Part shown: positions 38,302 through 50,264 of the stretch, piece by piece
Position numbering within the stretch: position 1 is the first letter of the stretch
Layout: the number at the start of each line of letters is the position of its first letter
NCBI GenBank assembly: GCA_019614645.1
Contig: JABWDB010000009.1
Coordinates: 10,707,501 to 10,771,500, forward strand
Length of the DNA stretch: 64,000 nt
Direction of reading: 5' to 3'
Origin: Stratiolaelaps scimitus
Lineage: Eukaryota; Arthropoda; Arachnida; Mesostigmata; Laelapidae
The notes under the pieces: model-generated
Seen by the model: the letters and a program-made list of their open reading frames with translations, nothing else
Told to the model about the DNA's origin: nothing
Databases searched by the model: none
Program-made: the position numbers and the translations under genes

Positions 38302-40008
38302 CTACCATTTCCAGCCGCCGCCGCCTTTAATTTTCGTTACGATGTACTTCTTACCACCGCCACCGCCGCCTCCTGAAAATGAGAAATAGCAGGAAAACAT
38401 CACCAATTGCTGAGGGCGCTAAAGTTCATGAGCGCCTATGATGAACGTCATTCAAAGAGGGGGGGGGTAGGAATTGTTTTTCATTAATGAAACATCGAAC
38501 TAATATAACACTTTCACGCACGTCGTTTAATCCACACAAGGGTAGCATCCTGAAGCGAGCGGAATAGAAAGTGAATTTCCGAGCGAGAAGTAGTTCAGTA
38601 ATCATCTTAATTAACACTCGTTATTAAATCTCTCCCCGAGAAGCTCATTTATCGCGCCGACATTTCGTTAGATTACCTCCGAAGCCTCCACCAAAGCCTC
38701 CACCGAAACCACCTCCGTGACCTCCACCTCCTCCGTGATTTTGCTTGAACACGAACGTTTTTTTCTTCAGATGTCCTTGACCATGATTCGGTATCGATCG
38801 CAGGACCACGGTCTCACCACCGCCGCCGCCACCGTGGCCACCGCCATGACCTAGAATAGTCGGATTTCATATCATTACGAACCTATCCAATATTCTCGAA
38901 ATGAACCAAGACTGACCAAATCTCGAGAACAGAGATTATTCAAACATTACCTCCGCCGTGACCACCACCGCCACCGACTTCCTTAATGATGAATGTTTCG
39001 CCTCCACCGCCGCCGCCGCCACCACCACCGTGCCAACCACCGCCTCCACCGCAATAAACGGCGCCGACAAGACACGCAATCACCTGCAAAAAATGTAAGT
39101 ATGCATTTACTTATCTATAATTTGGTAAACAAAAATCGCCAATATATATTTATATATATATATACACACATCCTACACCAAAATGTTTACTGGATCTCAA
39201 AATAAGAACCTCTGTTCAGCTTACATAATACTACTGAAAGCGCAAATAAATACGCTTCTGTAGGACGACGAAGGCGCCCCATCCGACCGGCGGATGAATA
39301 ATTTTTACAGGCTCAATTTTTAAATAAACTTTTAAACTCCAAGGCTCCTACCTGCAAAACTTGAAAAAGATTCCCAATCTACTTTACTCCTTTAGTTAGG
39401 AAGGACCCCTGGCCTCTTCATGCTATCCGCTGTGGCGGTGCAGGGTGATGCTAATCACGTCTACTAAACATGCTCACATTGAACAATCATATTTGTCAAG
39501 TCGAAGTTTTCAACGATCATTGAACATCCAAAACTTACCCACGTTAAGTAATTATTATTACTTTTTTTGTTATTATTATTATTGTAACTATTATTATTAC
39601 TAACAGTATGATGAATGAACGATCAACTACCACCGCTATTCTATGATACCAGAGGTACTGTTGTACATCCCGTACGATGTAACAACATATTGAACACGCT
39701 CGTCGAACATATTGAATAAACACCCACACACACACACACACACACAAACATGAGCAAGGCGTTCACTGATCGTGTGGATTTAGTTAACATAATCCTGCAC
39801 TCTATGCAAATGACGCCACGAGTGGCACTTGTGTTTCCCAACGCTGCCGACCGCTATTCATCAGTAGGTGCCTGTATTGACGTGGTAGCTGTTGTTGCAA
39901 ACGCCATATAGCATTGAATGTCTTCACGCTCGCTAGCATTGCCTGTCTTGATCATACACTGCGAAGTCGCCACTGCTAACGTGTTGCACTTACCAGTGCA
40001 CTCCTCAT
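38302..40008 (-). CDS. Secreted glycine-rich protein, four exons
   Basis: Coding exons on the minus strand are 39994-40008, 38951-39083, 38677-38850 and 38302-38372. Each intron is GT-AG (910, 100 and 304 bp); the first is phase 0 and the next two are phase 1. The joined frame has no internal stop and encodes 130 residues. Residues 1-16 form a short hydrophobic signal peptide split after residue 5, as is common for arthropod cuticle genes. The mature part is mostly Gly with His. Four hydrophobic-basic modules interrupt it: ETFIIKEV (34-41), ETVVLRSI (62-69), KTFVFKQN (80-87) and KKYIVTKI (115-122). The protein ends WKW. Composition fits a structural extracellular protein of cuticle, cement or silk type, but the exact role is inferred. 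The start is the first ATG after the TATA box at 40124-40131. Confidence 0.85.
39722..39746. repeat. (CA)n microsatellite in intron 1 of the glycine-rich gene
   Basis: A run of about twelve CA units lying inside the 910-bp first intron. Confidence 0.9.
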
Positions 40009-40123
40009 CTTCTCTGGGCGAATTAGGCTCTGAGCGAACTTCGCTGGTTAGACTCCGGCTTTTGGCTCATCCACAGAACTGTCGCAGGGATACACGCGGT
40101 GAGAACCGGGTTGGATAGTTGCC

Positions 40124-40131
40124 CTTATATA
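40124..40131 (-). promoter_or_regulatory. TATA box of the glycine-rich gene
   Basis: TATATAAG on the minus strand about 116 nt before the ATG at 40008, giving an estimated transcription start near 40100 and a 5' UTR of roughly 90 nt. Confidence 0.6.
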
Positions 40132-40445
40132 ACGCACACGCAAAGAGAGAAGGGTCACCACGAACAAGGAGACGGAGGGTTACTCGCCGCCACCGTTGTC
40201 ACCCGGCGACCGAACGATGCATCCATAGAACTCCTGTATGGTTTAGCCACTGTATAGCTGGAACTGGTGAGCTGACACAGCGCGGCAGTGACGCCAGAGA
40301 GGACCCCCCCCCGGCAGCCAACAGTCAACGGGGCCAGCTCCTGCATCGGACCCCAGTAGCCGGTGGAAGTGTCCAGGTGAGGGACACTGTCCCTAACGGC
40401 CAGCCCCTCGTACCACCACCGAAAAACAGTGAGCCCATACACGTG

Positions 40446-40652
40446 ATGGGGGAGGAAGGTGCGCGAACCCCTGGGGAGGTAATAGAAGACGAACAAGATT
40501 GGGACAAGGTCGAGCGGGCAACTGACGACTTGAAAAAAAACAACAACAACAACAACAACAACAGCAACAGCCGTCCAGCGGTCGCACCCCGGCGGATAGT
40601 ACGACAGACACAGAGACACAGAGTGATGAATCAGTGCTGTGCCACGGTGTGA
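40446..40652 (+). CDS. Hypothetical Asn-rich ORF
   Basis: An ATG-started frame of 68 residues with an acidic stretch followed by eight Asn encoded by an AAC repeat (about 40540-40563). The frame is open further upstream to 40119 without ATG. It points away from the glycine-rich gene. A longer frame is open on the opposite strand over the same DNA, and no domain is recognised. Confidence 0.15.
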   Translation: MGEEGARTPGEVIEDEQDWDKVERATDDLKKNNNNNNNNSNSRPAVAPRRIVRQTQRHRVMNQCCATV

Positions 40653-40863
40653 TGTTAAGCGATGGACCGCGCGGCATAGGCAAGCAGCAATCCAGCAGTC
40701 GGTGGCTCCATTGTTGTTGTCAGGGAACCGGGAGAGAGCAAGTGTTCGCGAATGCACAGAGCTGGACACGGCCAGACGGAATAGACAGTCAGACGAACGG
40801 ATGACCAAACCGCCACACGCAGTTCTGCTTCGACCCAACACCTCTTCTCTTGCTGTGTACCGT

Positions 40864-40874
40864 GGAGTCGAACC
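40864..40874 (-). repeat. Isolated B-box (tRNA-like) element
   Basis: On the minus strand the sequence matches the pol III B-box consensus (GGTTCGACTCC) exactly. The only A-box-like sequence upstream is too close for a tRNA, so this may be a SINE remnant or chance. Confidence 0.2.
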
Positions 40875-40952
40875 CCGACCGCCTGCTCGTCTTGAGCTGG
40901 CCATGTCGCCTCGGTGTCTTACAGAAGTGGCACATTGTGCCCTTTGTATTAT

Positions 40953-41144
40953 CTAACAGCTGCAATGCTGCTGTTTTGCTGGGGCTGAAACGGCGAAAGC
41001 TGCCGGTCTTGTTATGATTGTAGTTACTGCTTGCTGGTTTAGCTTTGGTGCACTTTGGCATTGGCGAGACACCATCAGACAGATGAGTGCCTGCCGTTCC
41101 CGTGAATGTGTGGAAGCGCATGTATTCGCATACCGCCTCGCCAT
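40953..41144 (-). CDS. Small hypothetical ORF behind a TATA box
   Basis: 63 codons starting at an ATG in a favourable context (CACAATGG). A TATATAAG box on the same strand at 41198-41205, with an initiator-like TCAGCG after it, puts the ATG about 50 nt downstream. The product is basic with scattered Cys and no signal peptide or recognised domain. A longer minus-strand frame (40789-41493) covers the same DNA in another phase but runs through a TA repeat. Promoter and start agree well; the product itself is unsupported. Confidence 0.25.
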   Translation of the reverse strand: MARRYANTCASTHSRERQALICLMVSRQCQSAPKLNQQAVTTIITRPAAFAVSAPAKQQHCSC

Positions 41145-41197
41145 TGTGAGTGAGTAGCCTTTGTGAATCGATGGCAAAAAAAATGCGCTGAATATAG

Positions 41198-41205
41198 CTT
41201 ATATA
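41198..41205 (-). promoter_or_regulatory. TATA box
   Basis: TATATAAG on the minus strand, upstream of the small frame at 40953-41144. Confidence 0.3.
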
Positions 41206-43229
41206 GGGTATTTGTCGCAAGATGTGTTGTGCTTTTATGGCTAGGATAGGCGGAGAGCAAGACGGGAAACATTCTAGAAATATATATATATATATATGTG
41301 CTATGATGTGTAATAGTATGATTGACGGGAATGGGAAGGTTGCATCAACGGTGGGAGCAAAGAGACTGGCCGGCTTAGGACCGAGACATAAATCAGCGTG
41401 AACAGAAGCGAAGATCGATGACCGAAAATAGACCCAATAAGTTTCTGCAAAGGAGTTCACTCGTAAGAGTGCTACATTTTGAAGGTTCGGCATTGCTCAC
41501 AGAGGCACGGGTAGATAGCTAGTAACCTAGAAAGTAATAATAATAAGCACTTTATTTTAAAGGTATATATCACACAGATGGTTTATCGTTCCGTCGTACC
41601 TAGCATAATGTTCGCTTTTTCACTAATTCATGGAGTGATATTCTCCAAGGGAAGAGATCATTAATACCCTTTTTTGCCGATATGAATTTTGGTTGTATGT
41701 TGCTGAATTACGAGGTGAGATACGTATCATGGTTTGATTGGGTAACATTCGGCACAGCGGTGTCATCGAACCTTCAAGTGTGAACTGATAAATGAAGTTT
41801 CTTATCTTTTCGAAGACATGTACAGCTATTCTTCATTAACTTTAACGTTTGCTATTATAAATATAGCTGAGCAACTCGCAAGGTGGTTACACGTATAAAT
41901 AATAATTAAAAATATCAAGCTGTTCTCGGCATGTTGACAAGCAGTACGGAAGATGTTTTACATGCTCTTCACACAAATGGGATTCAAAGACGGCATGCAA
42001 ATAGTTTATACAACTCATTGTTACGATTGGATATTGCTTGTATATTATACAATGAATTAAATCGGTCATCCCTGAAAACGTATGCGCAGCTCAAAAAAGT
42101 AAACAATTTCGCTTCCTCCAGCTAAATTCAAACCACTGCTATGATCGATGACCGGTCGTACACCGGCGAACCACGAAAGCTTTTGCCTTTGTGGTAAGCT
42201 ATGTTTCACCGGCCCGACCCATGACGAAATATCGAGGTAACACACCTCACTTAAGCAACCAGGGAAACGACAAGGCCTTTCTGCTGATCAACAGTCAGCG
42301 CTGGTTCTCATTGCATGTCACCTTTATATACAAATCGCCTTGGGCTGGACCTCACGTTCAACAAACGCATGTGTCGAAAGCGAAAGTTCAACATAGCTAT
42401 ATGTGAAGCGGCATTCTAACAGGGCTTGCCAATAGTGGGTGTGCCACCATGAATAATTTTGCCAGAATGTTACACGTCCGCAATAGACAGAAGAAGACAA
42501 AATGATCAAAATCATCGCGCTAATGCATTGGCCGGCATTGCCTCGCGGTTCGTGCATGATTTCTTCCAGTGGCCGAGGATGAGGTGGGTAGAACACCATT
42601 GTATCCTACATCAGTATAATGAATAATATCTTGTGTCTGTGAAATGGATAATCTATAATACTGACAGGACGTGAAAGCTAGCGGCAAACAAAAAGAAAAT
42701 TGTAATAACTGTTATGTATATGTGAGTACTAAGCGCGTGTTGTACATGTACGTACCATTGGTTATCGCTCAGATCAAGAGGTATTACTATTTTCTTATTC
42801 AAACATATTATGGGCTAATATTACTAATTTGTAGTCAAGTGGAATATAGATTAGTTAGGTCTGTTCAGCCAATCTAAATTATGGTTTGGTTGGATGGCCG
42901 ATCTGTGTAAATATACAAAGCTAGCATCTAACGTTAGCAAAAAATTAAAAATATGTGAAAACTTTGCTCGGACTTTGTCAGAGCAGGAATCTATGAATAC
43001 TCCCCAACTAACCTTTGTCATATTGTGGATTTTAAGGAAATATAAAAATGCTGGTCGTTATTGGGAAGAACTGACTAGCCGAGAGCTGGCGGACTATACA
43101 ACTGTTAGATCGTACTACTCTACTCTAATGTAAATGACCTTCACGCATTTTCGGTAAATTCACATAGTGTTTGATCTTGATTTTAGCACGTATCATGCGA
43201 ACAGAGCCCAAAGAGCATACTGGCAGAAA

Positions 43230-43260
43230 ATATATATATATATATATATACATATATATG
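43230..43260. repeat. (TA)n microsatellite
   Basis: Alternating TA run with one CA interruption. Confidence 0.9.
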
Positions 43261-43319
43261 TGGTTAGGAGCCTTCGGACTTTCGAATCACATAGTGTGTC
43301 TCGTGACGGCTCAGGGCAG

Positions 43320-43889
43320 ATCACTCCTGAAGAAACAACCGCGTCAGTCTTCGAGCAGAGCTTAGGCAAGAAGACAGAAGACGACAATGATAATGCTTAC
43401 CGCTATGGAAGCCTGGCGCATTCTTGCCATGCGGCGGCTGAATCATCTCTGCAAAGCGGTCGGCTTGCACAACGAAGGTATGTCCTCTATCCGCCCTCGG
43501 AATCTTGGTACTGGAATGAGTAGGGCGACGACTTTTCCGGTTAGCTATGCGGGTCCCTAGTGACGGAGCATGTGGAGTGGTTTCTCTGATTAGAAAAAAA
43601 AAATAGAATCAAAGAGAATTCCACAAGACCTTGAGTGTTTAACTTATTATGCTAATATCCAAGTAATCGTAGTTGCCTTCGCTTCCGCCGTTTGTGTAGG
43701 CATGGCTCGATCAAGCTATGAGTCGAAATATCTTTGTTGGTCAGGTTAGCAGCTACTCGAACAACTGCTACCACGTACATGGGAGGCAAACAGCCTCCAA
43801 TTCTATCAAAACCACCTTGGAGCAATCCGGGCCGGTTCAGTTTCATGACCAGCCGACACATACAGACACATACATATGTGCTACTTTGA
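43320..43889 (+). CDS. Possible pair of spliced exons (43320-43477 and 43745-43889)
   Basis: A plus-strand frame at 43320-43477 ends at a consensus donor (AAG/GTATGT). An acceptor with a pyrimidine stretch (TTTGTTGGTCAG) ends at 43744, and joining the two keeps an open frame to a stop at 43887-43889. The first part is acidic, the second rich in Pro, Gly and Thr; neither is recognised. Against it, a plus frame without splicing (43718-43996) and a minus frame (43652-43954) over the second exon look equally plausible. Confidence 0.2.
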
Positions 43890-45864
43890 CATCTCCACCG
43901 CACACCTCCCACCTGATCCTCAGCAGTGATAGGACGAAACGCCAGTTGGCTCAATTTGATAATATGCTCTATTCCATTGTAGATATTCTCACGTAGCCGC
44001 GAAATGCATTGTGCTAAGATCTCGTTTTTCTATCTCTTATTATATTCAGTTTGATTTCATAATCAACTGCTCTCATCAATGTATTTATTTTATGGCCAAC
44101 ATAATCTAGTCGATGCTTTCTTATCGTTGTTGTCATCTTTGTTAGTGTTTCGTCGTCATTGTCTCCCTATTGCTTCGCCGTGCCGCCAGCCAACGCCAGG
44201 ACCCATCAGTCTGGGCGTCATGGGAAATTTGCCGTTGACCAGATCGTCATCTTCATTTTCTAGTAGACGACGAAGTGTCTGCGTTTGCGACTGATAAATT
44301 TCGTACACAACAACAATAATAACAGTGTGTGCTCAATATGCAATTCTCCAAGTTACGTGAAGTGACGAAAGTTGTCATTCAGAAACATTTCATGAAGAGG
44401 AGGAGGAGGAGGGGGCTGCGGCTTTGCAAAAGTCGGCGATGAATACAGACGAGAGCGCAACCGTGAACAAGTGCATTCGAGCATCGGGAGAGGGTGTCGT
44501 ACTGAGAATCCCATTCAGCAATTCGATAATGGCGGGAGCTTTCCGATCCGCGATTGATGGAAACAATGAAGATCTCCGCATTCTTGTATGAGTGGATGCG
44601 TCCAATTGATGGGGTGTTTTGCGAGAGAACTCAGTTCGGCAGTAACATTGAACTCGATGTTAACTTGGAAATTATTATTGAGCCTATCCACTGATGGAAT
44701 GATGCACACTTAGCAATATATGATGGTTCCTTTTGGCCTTCATATTTAATTATTATTCACATACATACTTAAATGGGTGATACATAAAGCAAACGGACGA
44801 GAGACAACGCAGCTGATGCTAAATGACATTTATCAAGTTCATATTCCGACACCTACACAGGGTTTCAGTTTTGAAGTCTGTGTCCAGTGTATCATGTGAA
44901 CAAAAAACCTTAAATGATGAGCGACCCCTACGGTGGGCATTTCTGGATGTTTGTGAATATTTCGTTGATTATGTTGAATCACCTCCGTCTAAATCACTTC
45001 TGTCGGCATTCGCTTTGTCCGCATTTGTCGCTAGAGGGATTACTGGACCGAATTAGATATCGCGAAATACGTTCCGTTCCAATTGGCAATATATTTTTGA
45101 TTTAGGCTTAGGCCTGCATCTTATTATCATGAAATCCCGAGTGATAACAGCAGTTTGTTCATAATTAGTTGAGTGAGGAGGGTATATTCAAAACAGTTCT
45201 ACAGAGGTAAATATAATGTGTATATATACATATATACATATTAGTATTCTACCCTGGCAATATATTTTCATCATAAAGACGACAAAAATAGTGCGAAGTT
45301 AGGCGCTATTTGTGTGAATCAACACGTGGGAAACGGGTCGTGATCGCCAAGGTGGTCTGTCTAACCCAACACTGTGTTTGCGCTAAGATGCAATAATATT
45401 TTCGAGAAATTACAGTTATACATTTTATAATAATATATTGGCGCCGACAGGCAACGATATATCAGCAGCAACAACAAACGGTCATGATTTGAAATAGCAA
45501 GAGCAATGCCATCAACAATATTTACCAATAGGTTCGAGGTCCATGAAACAAACGTGATAACCCATGAAGCCTCTTCTGGTCATAGCGTATACCCAGACAT
45601 TTACGGTCTTCTATCCAGCAGCAGCAGCAGCAACAACAACGAAATGGCAGCAATACGCCAGTACACTAGCCTGGCTGCATTTTCATCAGAGGGCGTCATC
45701 GCCAAGTGACCTGTCACATTGATTCACTGTGGCGCGCACCTTGACCGTCAGCGCCAGCAGTAACAGTAAAACTGTCGTCATCCGAATCCTTCTCTATTGC
45801 TACCACAGCCGCGTCACAAGCACCAAAGGCTCACGCGACAAATGGATACATACCATCATAATCT

Positions 45865-45882
45865 TTATATATATATATATAT
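45865..45882. repeat. (TA)n microsatellite
   Basis: Alternating TA run. Confidence 0.85.
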
Positions 45883-47631
45883 GCATGGGCTGTATGGCTA
45901 AATATACATTAGACAGATGTGCGATGTAATGCTGTGCACAATGTGAATGCGCAATCGACGAGCTGAGCCTTGCTAACTGCGCGGCGCTGCATCTAAATTT
46001 GAAATTGCCACCAGACCCACTGTCTGAACGACACAACTTGTTGCTGTTTGCTCTATGTTACCAGGCTGATCGGTGGCTAAAAGGGGTTGGGAAGGGATTT
46101 GGCGAGCAAGCTTCGAAACGACCCGTCCCCTGCGTGGCCTGAGCTCAGCAGACGGGGTGATTAGCAAAGATTGCCTCCTTTCTAACAGCGTTGCGAAGAT
46201 GTCGTCTAGCGCGCAACCGACCTCCAATGGGCGAACGGACGAACGAGCGACCGTTGGCTAACGATGACGCGAAGGAAGTTCGTTCAGCGGTCATACCCAT
46301 TCAGCTGGTCATCAGCTTGAGATGAGTCGTTTGTGTGTCGGTCTGCCTGCAATTCTATGTGTATTCTACGACTGTTGCTACTACTACTATTAGTGGTAGT
46401 TCATATTGGACTATTAGTAAATGTTATCTAGAAGTGGACGACAATGCGAAGAGCATCTGCCGGGAAATTGATGTTCTCTCTCTAAATCGAATCACTAAAC
46501 GGCTTGGCTCGCATAGTTGGGGAGTGTACTTCATTAATGCATATGTTGTGTGTAGTAATTGAAATTAAGTCATGCTATTATTGTTATCATTATTATTATG
46601 ACGATTATAATAGCGCATCGGACATCGGACGTGCACAGACAAGAACGAGAGGGAGGAACGAGCATAATTATTCGTGCTTAATGTGCAGCTGCTACATGTA
46701 TAAATGCAGCAGTTTGCTATAATTGTATGTTGAATGATGCTATTTCGATGTGATCATGCTATTAAATCATACGGATACAATGATGAATTGATTCAGCTAT
46801 GCCGACCGGTGATGAGCGAGCGATGTATACACAATGTTCATATTATGTGATAGCGTTTATGTTGTTGCTATTATTCACGGAGTTTCCGTTTATTCTTTAC
46901 CGACTACGGCCAACCTCTCATTGATAGAGGTACAACGATTTAAAGCGAGTGCATATTTGCGGTACAAACAACGGCGAGGGTATCGTGTATAGCAGATATG
47001 ATCAGATACAAACAACATGTTTGTATGTTTGACCAGATGTTTGTATGTCTGTATGTGCAACAATATTTGCCAATCAGCCTGTCTACCCCCTGTTCACGAT
47101 AGAGCTTTGTGGTGGTATGTTTATTAACAACGAAAGGCGACTTCTCGTTAAGCAAGTTCCCTTTTAGTTTTCCAATGTATGATGTCAAGGCAAATAAAGA
47201 AAATAAATAAATGAAAATGCATAGAATAACGAAATAAATAAGCCAGCCATGCGAACCGGCGCGACTCGACAACGCTCCGCCAATACCGATCTATCGTCAG
47301 CTGGTTGTTAGACCAGATGTTCGCTGACGGTGAGGCAGGCAGGGACGATGGTGATGTCACAGATCAAAAGTACTACACATTCGAACCCCAAAGGCCAACA
47401 TCATGTTCGCGCTGATGTTGGCATATTGTGATGATGCTGTTATATAATCTGATCATGATCATTTATTATATATAAGTTTTGCGCATTTTCTGTAACAACG
47501 CATGTTGTATTAGTAGCGTCGGCGCTACAGCCTATATAGATATTATATAATATATTCATGTAGCGATTACTACCAAAAGGCAGCACACTGAACTAAGAGA
47601 GACTTCGTCACAAGATCGAAACTCTTGGTCA

Positions 47632-47964
47632 ATGTTTGGTCGTCCGAATCTCACTCAAAAATACAAAAAGCAACTTTGCCCAGAAGTCGTCGCAGCGTCA
47701 ATTGTGTGTAGTGACTTGCCCCCTGACGCGATTCGTTCGGGCCATGCCAGCGACCCCGATCAGCCAGTCAGGAGGTCACCGGGTCAGACAACAGGTGAAT
47801 CCGGTGAATACACCAACAACGACATAGTTAGAAATAATCATAGTAATAACACTAAATGGAATCGCTGTCAAAGCTGCCCCGTGTCCAGATCGAGATTTTG
47901 TTTGGTGCCACGACGCATTTTGCCACTTTGCAATTCATCCTCTTCGAAAGAATCATCATATTGA
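47632..47964 (+). CDS. Hypothetical 110-residue ORF
   Basis: ATG-started frame with a polar, Asn- and Ser-rich middle and a few Cys in the C-terminal third. No domain, signal or membrane segment is recognised. It may be a chance frame in moderately GC-rich DNA. Confidence 0.2.
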   Translation: MFGRPNLTQKYKKQLCPEVVAASIVCSDLPPDAIRSGHASDPDQPVRRSPGQTTGESGEYTNNDIVRNNHSNNTKWNRCQSCPVSRSRFCLVPRRILPLCNSSSSKESSY

Positions 47965-48299
47965 GACGAATTTGTATAGAAACTAAACAAAACAGCTCTG
48001 TTGTGTTATAGTGCTCTTTACGCTCCGCTGGGGAATCTAGCGGCGTCCGCGGCCGGACCGCGATTCGAATCGAATGCAAGCTGATGCAATTTCATTCTGA
48101 CATGTGTGAGAGATAAGCTGTTATGATGGGTCAATTGACCAGGTCCAGATTGGTACGGCTGTATACAGGCGAACAAATACAGAAGCAGCCAACATTTTCT
48201 TGTTTACTACAATGACCTTTCGTATTATAGTGTGCAATTCATTACGCTTGGTCGTGAGCTCGTTGAAGTACGGTTAAATCACGCCACAGTAAAGTTAAG

Positions 48300-48440
48300 T
48301 CAAGCTATATTGGTTTATTAAAGGAACTGCAATTTTACAATGCTTAAGTTCTTTCCATATATGCCATCACGTTGCGGGACTCGAACCTGCGGCCTTTGGC
48401 TTTTTACAGTCAGACGCCGCGCTGACAGTGTTCGCCGCGA
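48300..48440 (-). repeat. tRNA-derived SINE with LINE-type 3' end
   Basis: On the minus strand a tRNA-like head comes first: a D-arm-like segment (CTGTCAGCGCGGCG) near 48420-48432, an anticodon-arm remnant, then a perfect B box (GGTTCGAGTCC, 48377-48387). About 30 nt later comes a block (about 48311-48356) shared with the 3' end of the LINE at 60546-62513, with AATAAA and a short irregular tail. Head plus LINE-like tail is the standard plan of a SINE mobilised by a partner LINE. The 5' end is not sharply defined. The anticodon stem does not pair, so it is not a tRNA gene. Confidence 0.65.
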
Positions 48441-48769
48441 TTCGATTGTGTCCAATACCCAGTAGCACTATTCGTGCTAAACCCTCTATGTGGTTCAGGG
48501 TGATGTACCAATATTGGCGTTGACAAAAATGAGAACTTTGCAACGAATTACCAGTGTTCATGCCACGCTCATGCACTGTTCCCAGTAGCTGATGCGACTT
48601 CCCCCGGGGGTAAAGTGAACTAGAAGATGTCTTTAACCCAACGAGTACCATCGCATTGATGTGATCTATTTCTTCGATATCATCTAAATGTTGTTGTACA
48701 TATTTACAGTGCATTTCACCCTCGGCATGTCCTGGGATAGGTTCATCACTATGATTACGCGACATATGA

Positions 48770-50220
48770 TATTATTCTTATACTGTATAATCCTGCTAGT
48801 GCTCCTCTGGTGTTGGGGCAAGGTCACATTTCACGTTTCTACTCGTTCGCATATTTCTGATATTGCAGATTTTTGACAGCCGCGCGATCAGCCACACCGG
48901 TGTGAAGCTGTCAGAAGGTATCAGTTGACGGTGTATAACTGCTTATCTTTAAGTCAACGTTAGATAGTACTACAGATGACTACGAATAAACAAAGGTCGC
49001 CTCTTTCTGATCACGGAATCATTGCTTGTCGGGCTATGCTTGTCGTAGCCACCGACAGGTTGATGTCGTAATATGCGAAATGCCTAAAGCTGCCCACCCA
49101 GAGGATTTTTTTCATATGCTATCAGTCAATAGAGGGACTGCTTTTTATGGATTAGCTGAAGGTATCCAACAGTCTTTCGGTTAGCTCAGATATAGACTAT
49201 TGGGATATGGGTCAACTAACGAATCATCCTCGCAAGGAGTAGTGCTTATTGATAGACAATTAACCAAATACTTTGATCGCTCGCCCTGAAATGGAGTAAG
49301 TCCGGAGAAACTATAATAGCTATGTAAATTTCTGCCTACAGTAATTCTATCCATATATATATATACATATATATATTATAGTTCGACAATACGTAATCGA
49401 TTGCATTTGATCGTCCTGGTTCACGAGGCCAGACTGTTTACCTACGTCCAGCTACAGATAGGTAGAATTATGGGATGGTTTAGTTACATACAAACAATGT
49501 TGATCGTTTAATCGCTTCTCAAATGTCAAAAGCTCTCTTTACGCCGAACATTTCAATGTCCATTGTTGACACAGAACACGTCGCATCTGCTTTGGTGAGC
49601 GGTCGTTAGCCAGCGCGTACAAACAAGTTGTGTCGATATGGTTGCCAGGACTATTGGTGATTTATGGACTCGCCGCTAATTAGAACTCGAAGGTTTTGTG
49701 TCCCCGCTATCCAGCTGAAAACGATGATCTATATATATATATATTCGTTCGTGGCATGAGGTTCGTCTACCGGTTGCAAAAGCGCACTGATTAATTTATT
49801 TAGGTCTTGATATAAGCGTGTAGCAAACATTCAGCTAGTTATTGAATTAATAACCGTGTCACAATTGTGCACAGTTCTCATCTGAAATTACTCACATGCG
49901 TCTCGCTGCTATTTAGATAATGGAGAAAATCACGGACTTTGGTTAAACTTTCAAGTTTTAAGTATTATTTGAAGTTTTTTCAACTCATTACAAGCCCTCA
50001 GACTCAACTACCTTGAATTGATTTCTCGTTAAAACGTTAAATGGATTGTCGGTATCATGTAATTAATAACCAATTCGATTTCAAATTTTTAAAAGTGATG
50101 CAAGTATATATCATTGTTTTAGTGCGGTACTTCAGTAGAGTACGATCCAATTAAAGACAAAATCAATAACGGTGCATGATCACGTCTTAACTGTGTTAGT
50201 ATTTTAATATCAATAGGATC

Positions 50221-50264
<44 letters not shown>

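Larger units (their letters stand above)
41500..48300. other. Gene-poor stretch with several doubtful ORFs
   Basis: AT-rich with (TA)n tracts at 43230-43260 and 45865-45882. Apart from the two entries listed separately in this range, frames are short and motif-free. A 50-codon ATG frame at 44439-44591 (plus) follows a GAG run but has no recognisable feature. Confidence 0.4.

Noticed and set aside
40155..40904. 249-codon minus-strand ORF
   Set aside because: It runs through a GTT repeat giving a poly-Val tract, lies opposite another open frame, has no domain, and overlaps the promoter side of the glycine-rich gene. GC-rich composition explains its openness.
40789..41493. 234-codon ATG-started minus-strand ORF
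   Set aside because: It passes through a (TA)n microsatellite (IYIYI) and a B-box-like element and shows no recognisable domain.
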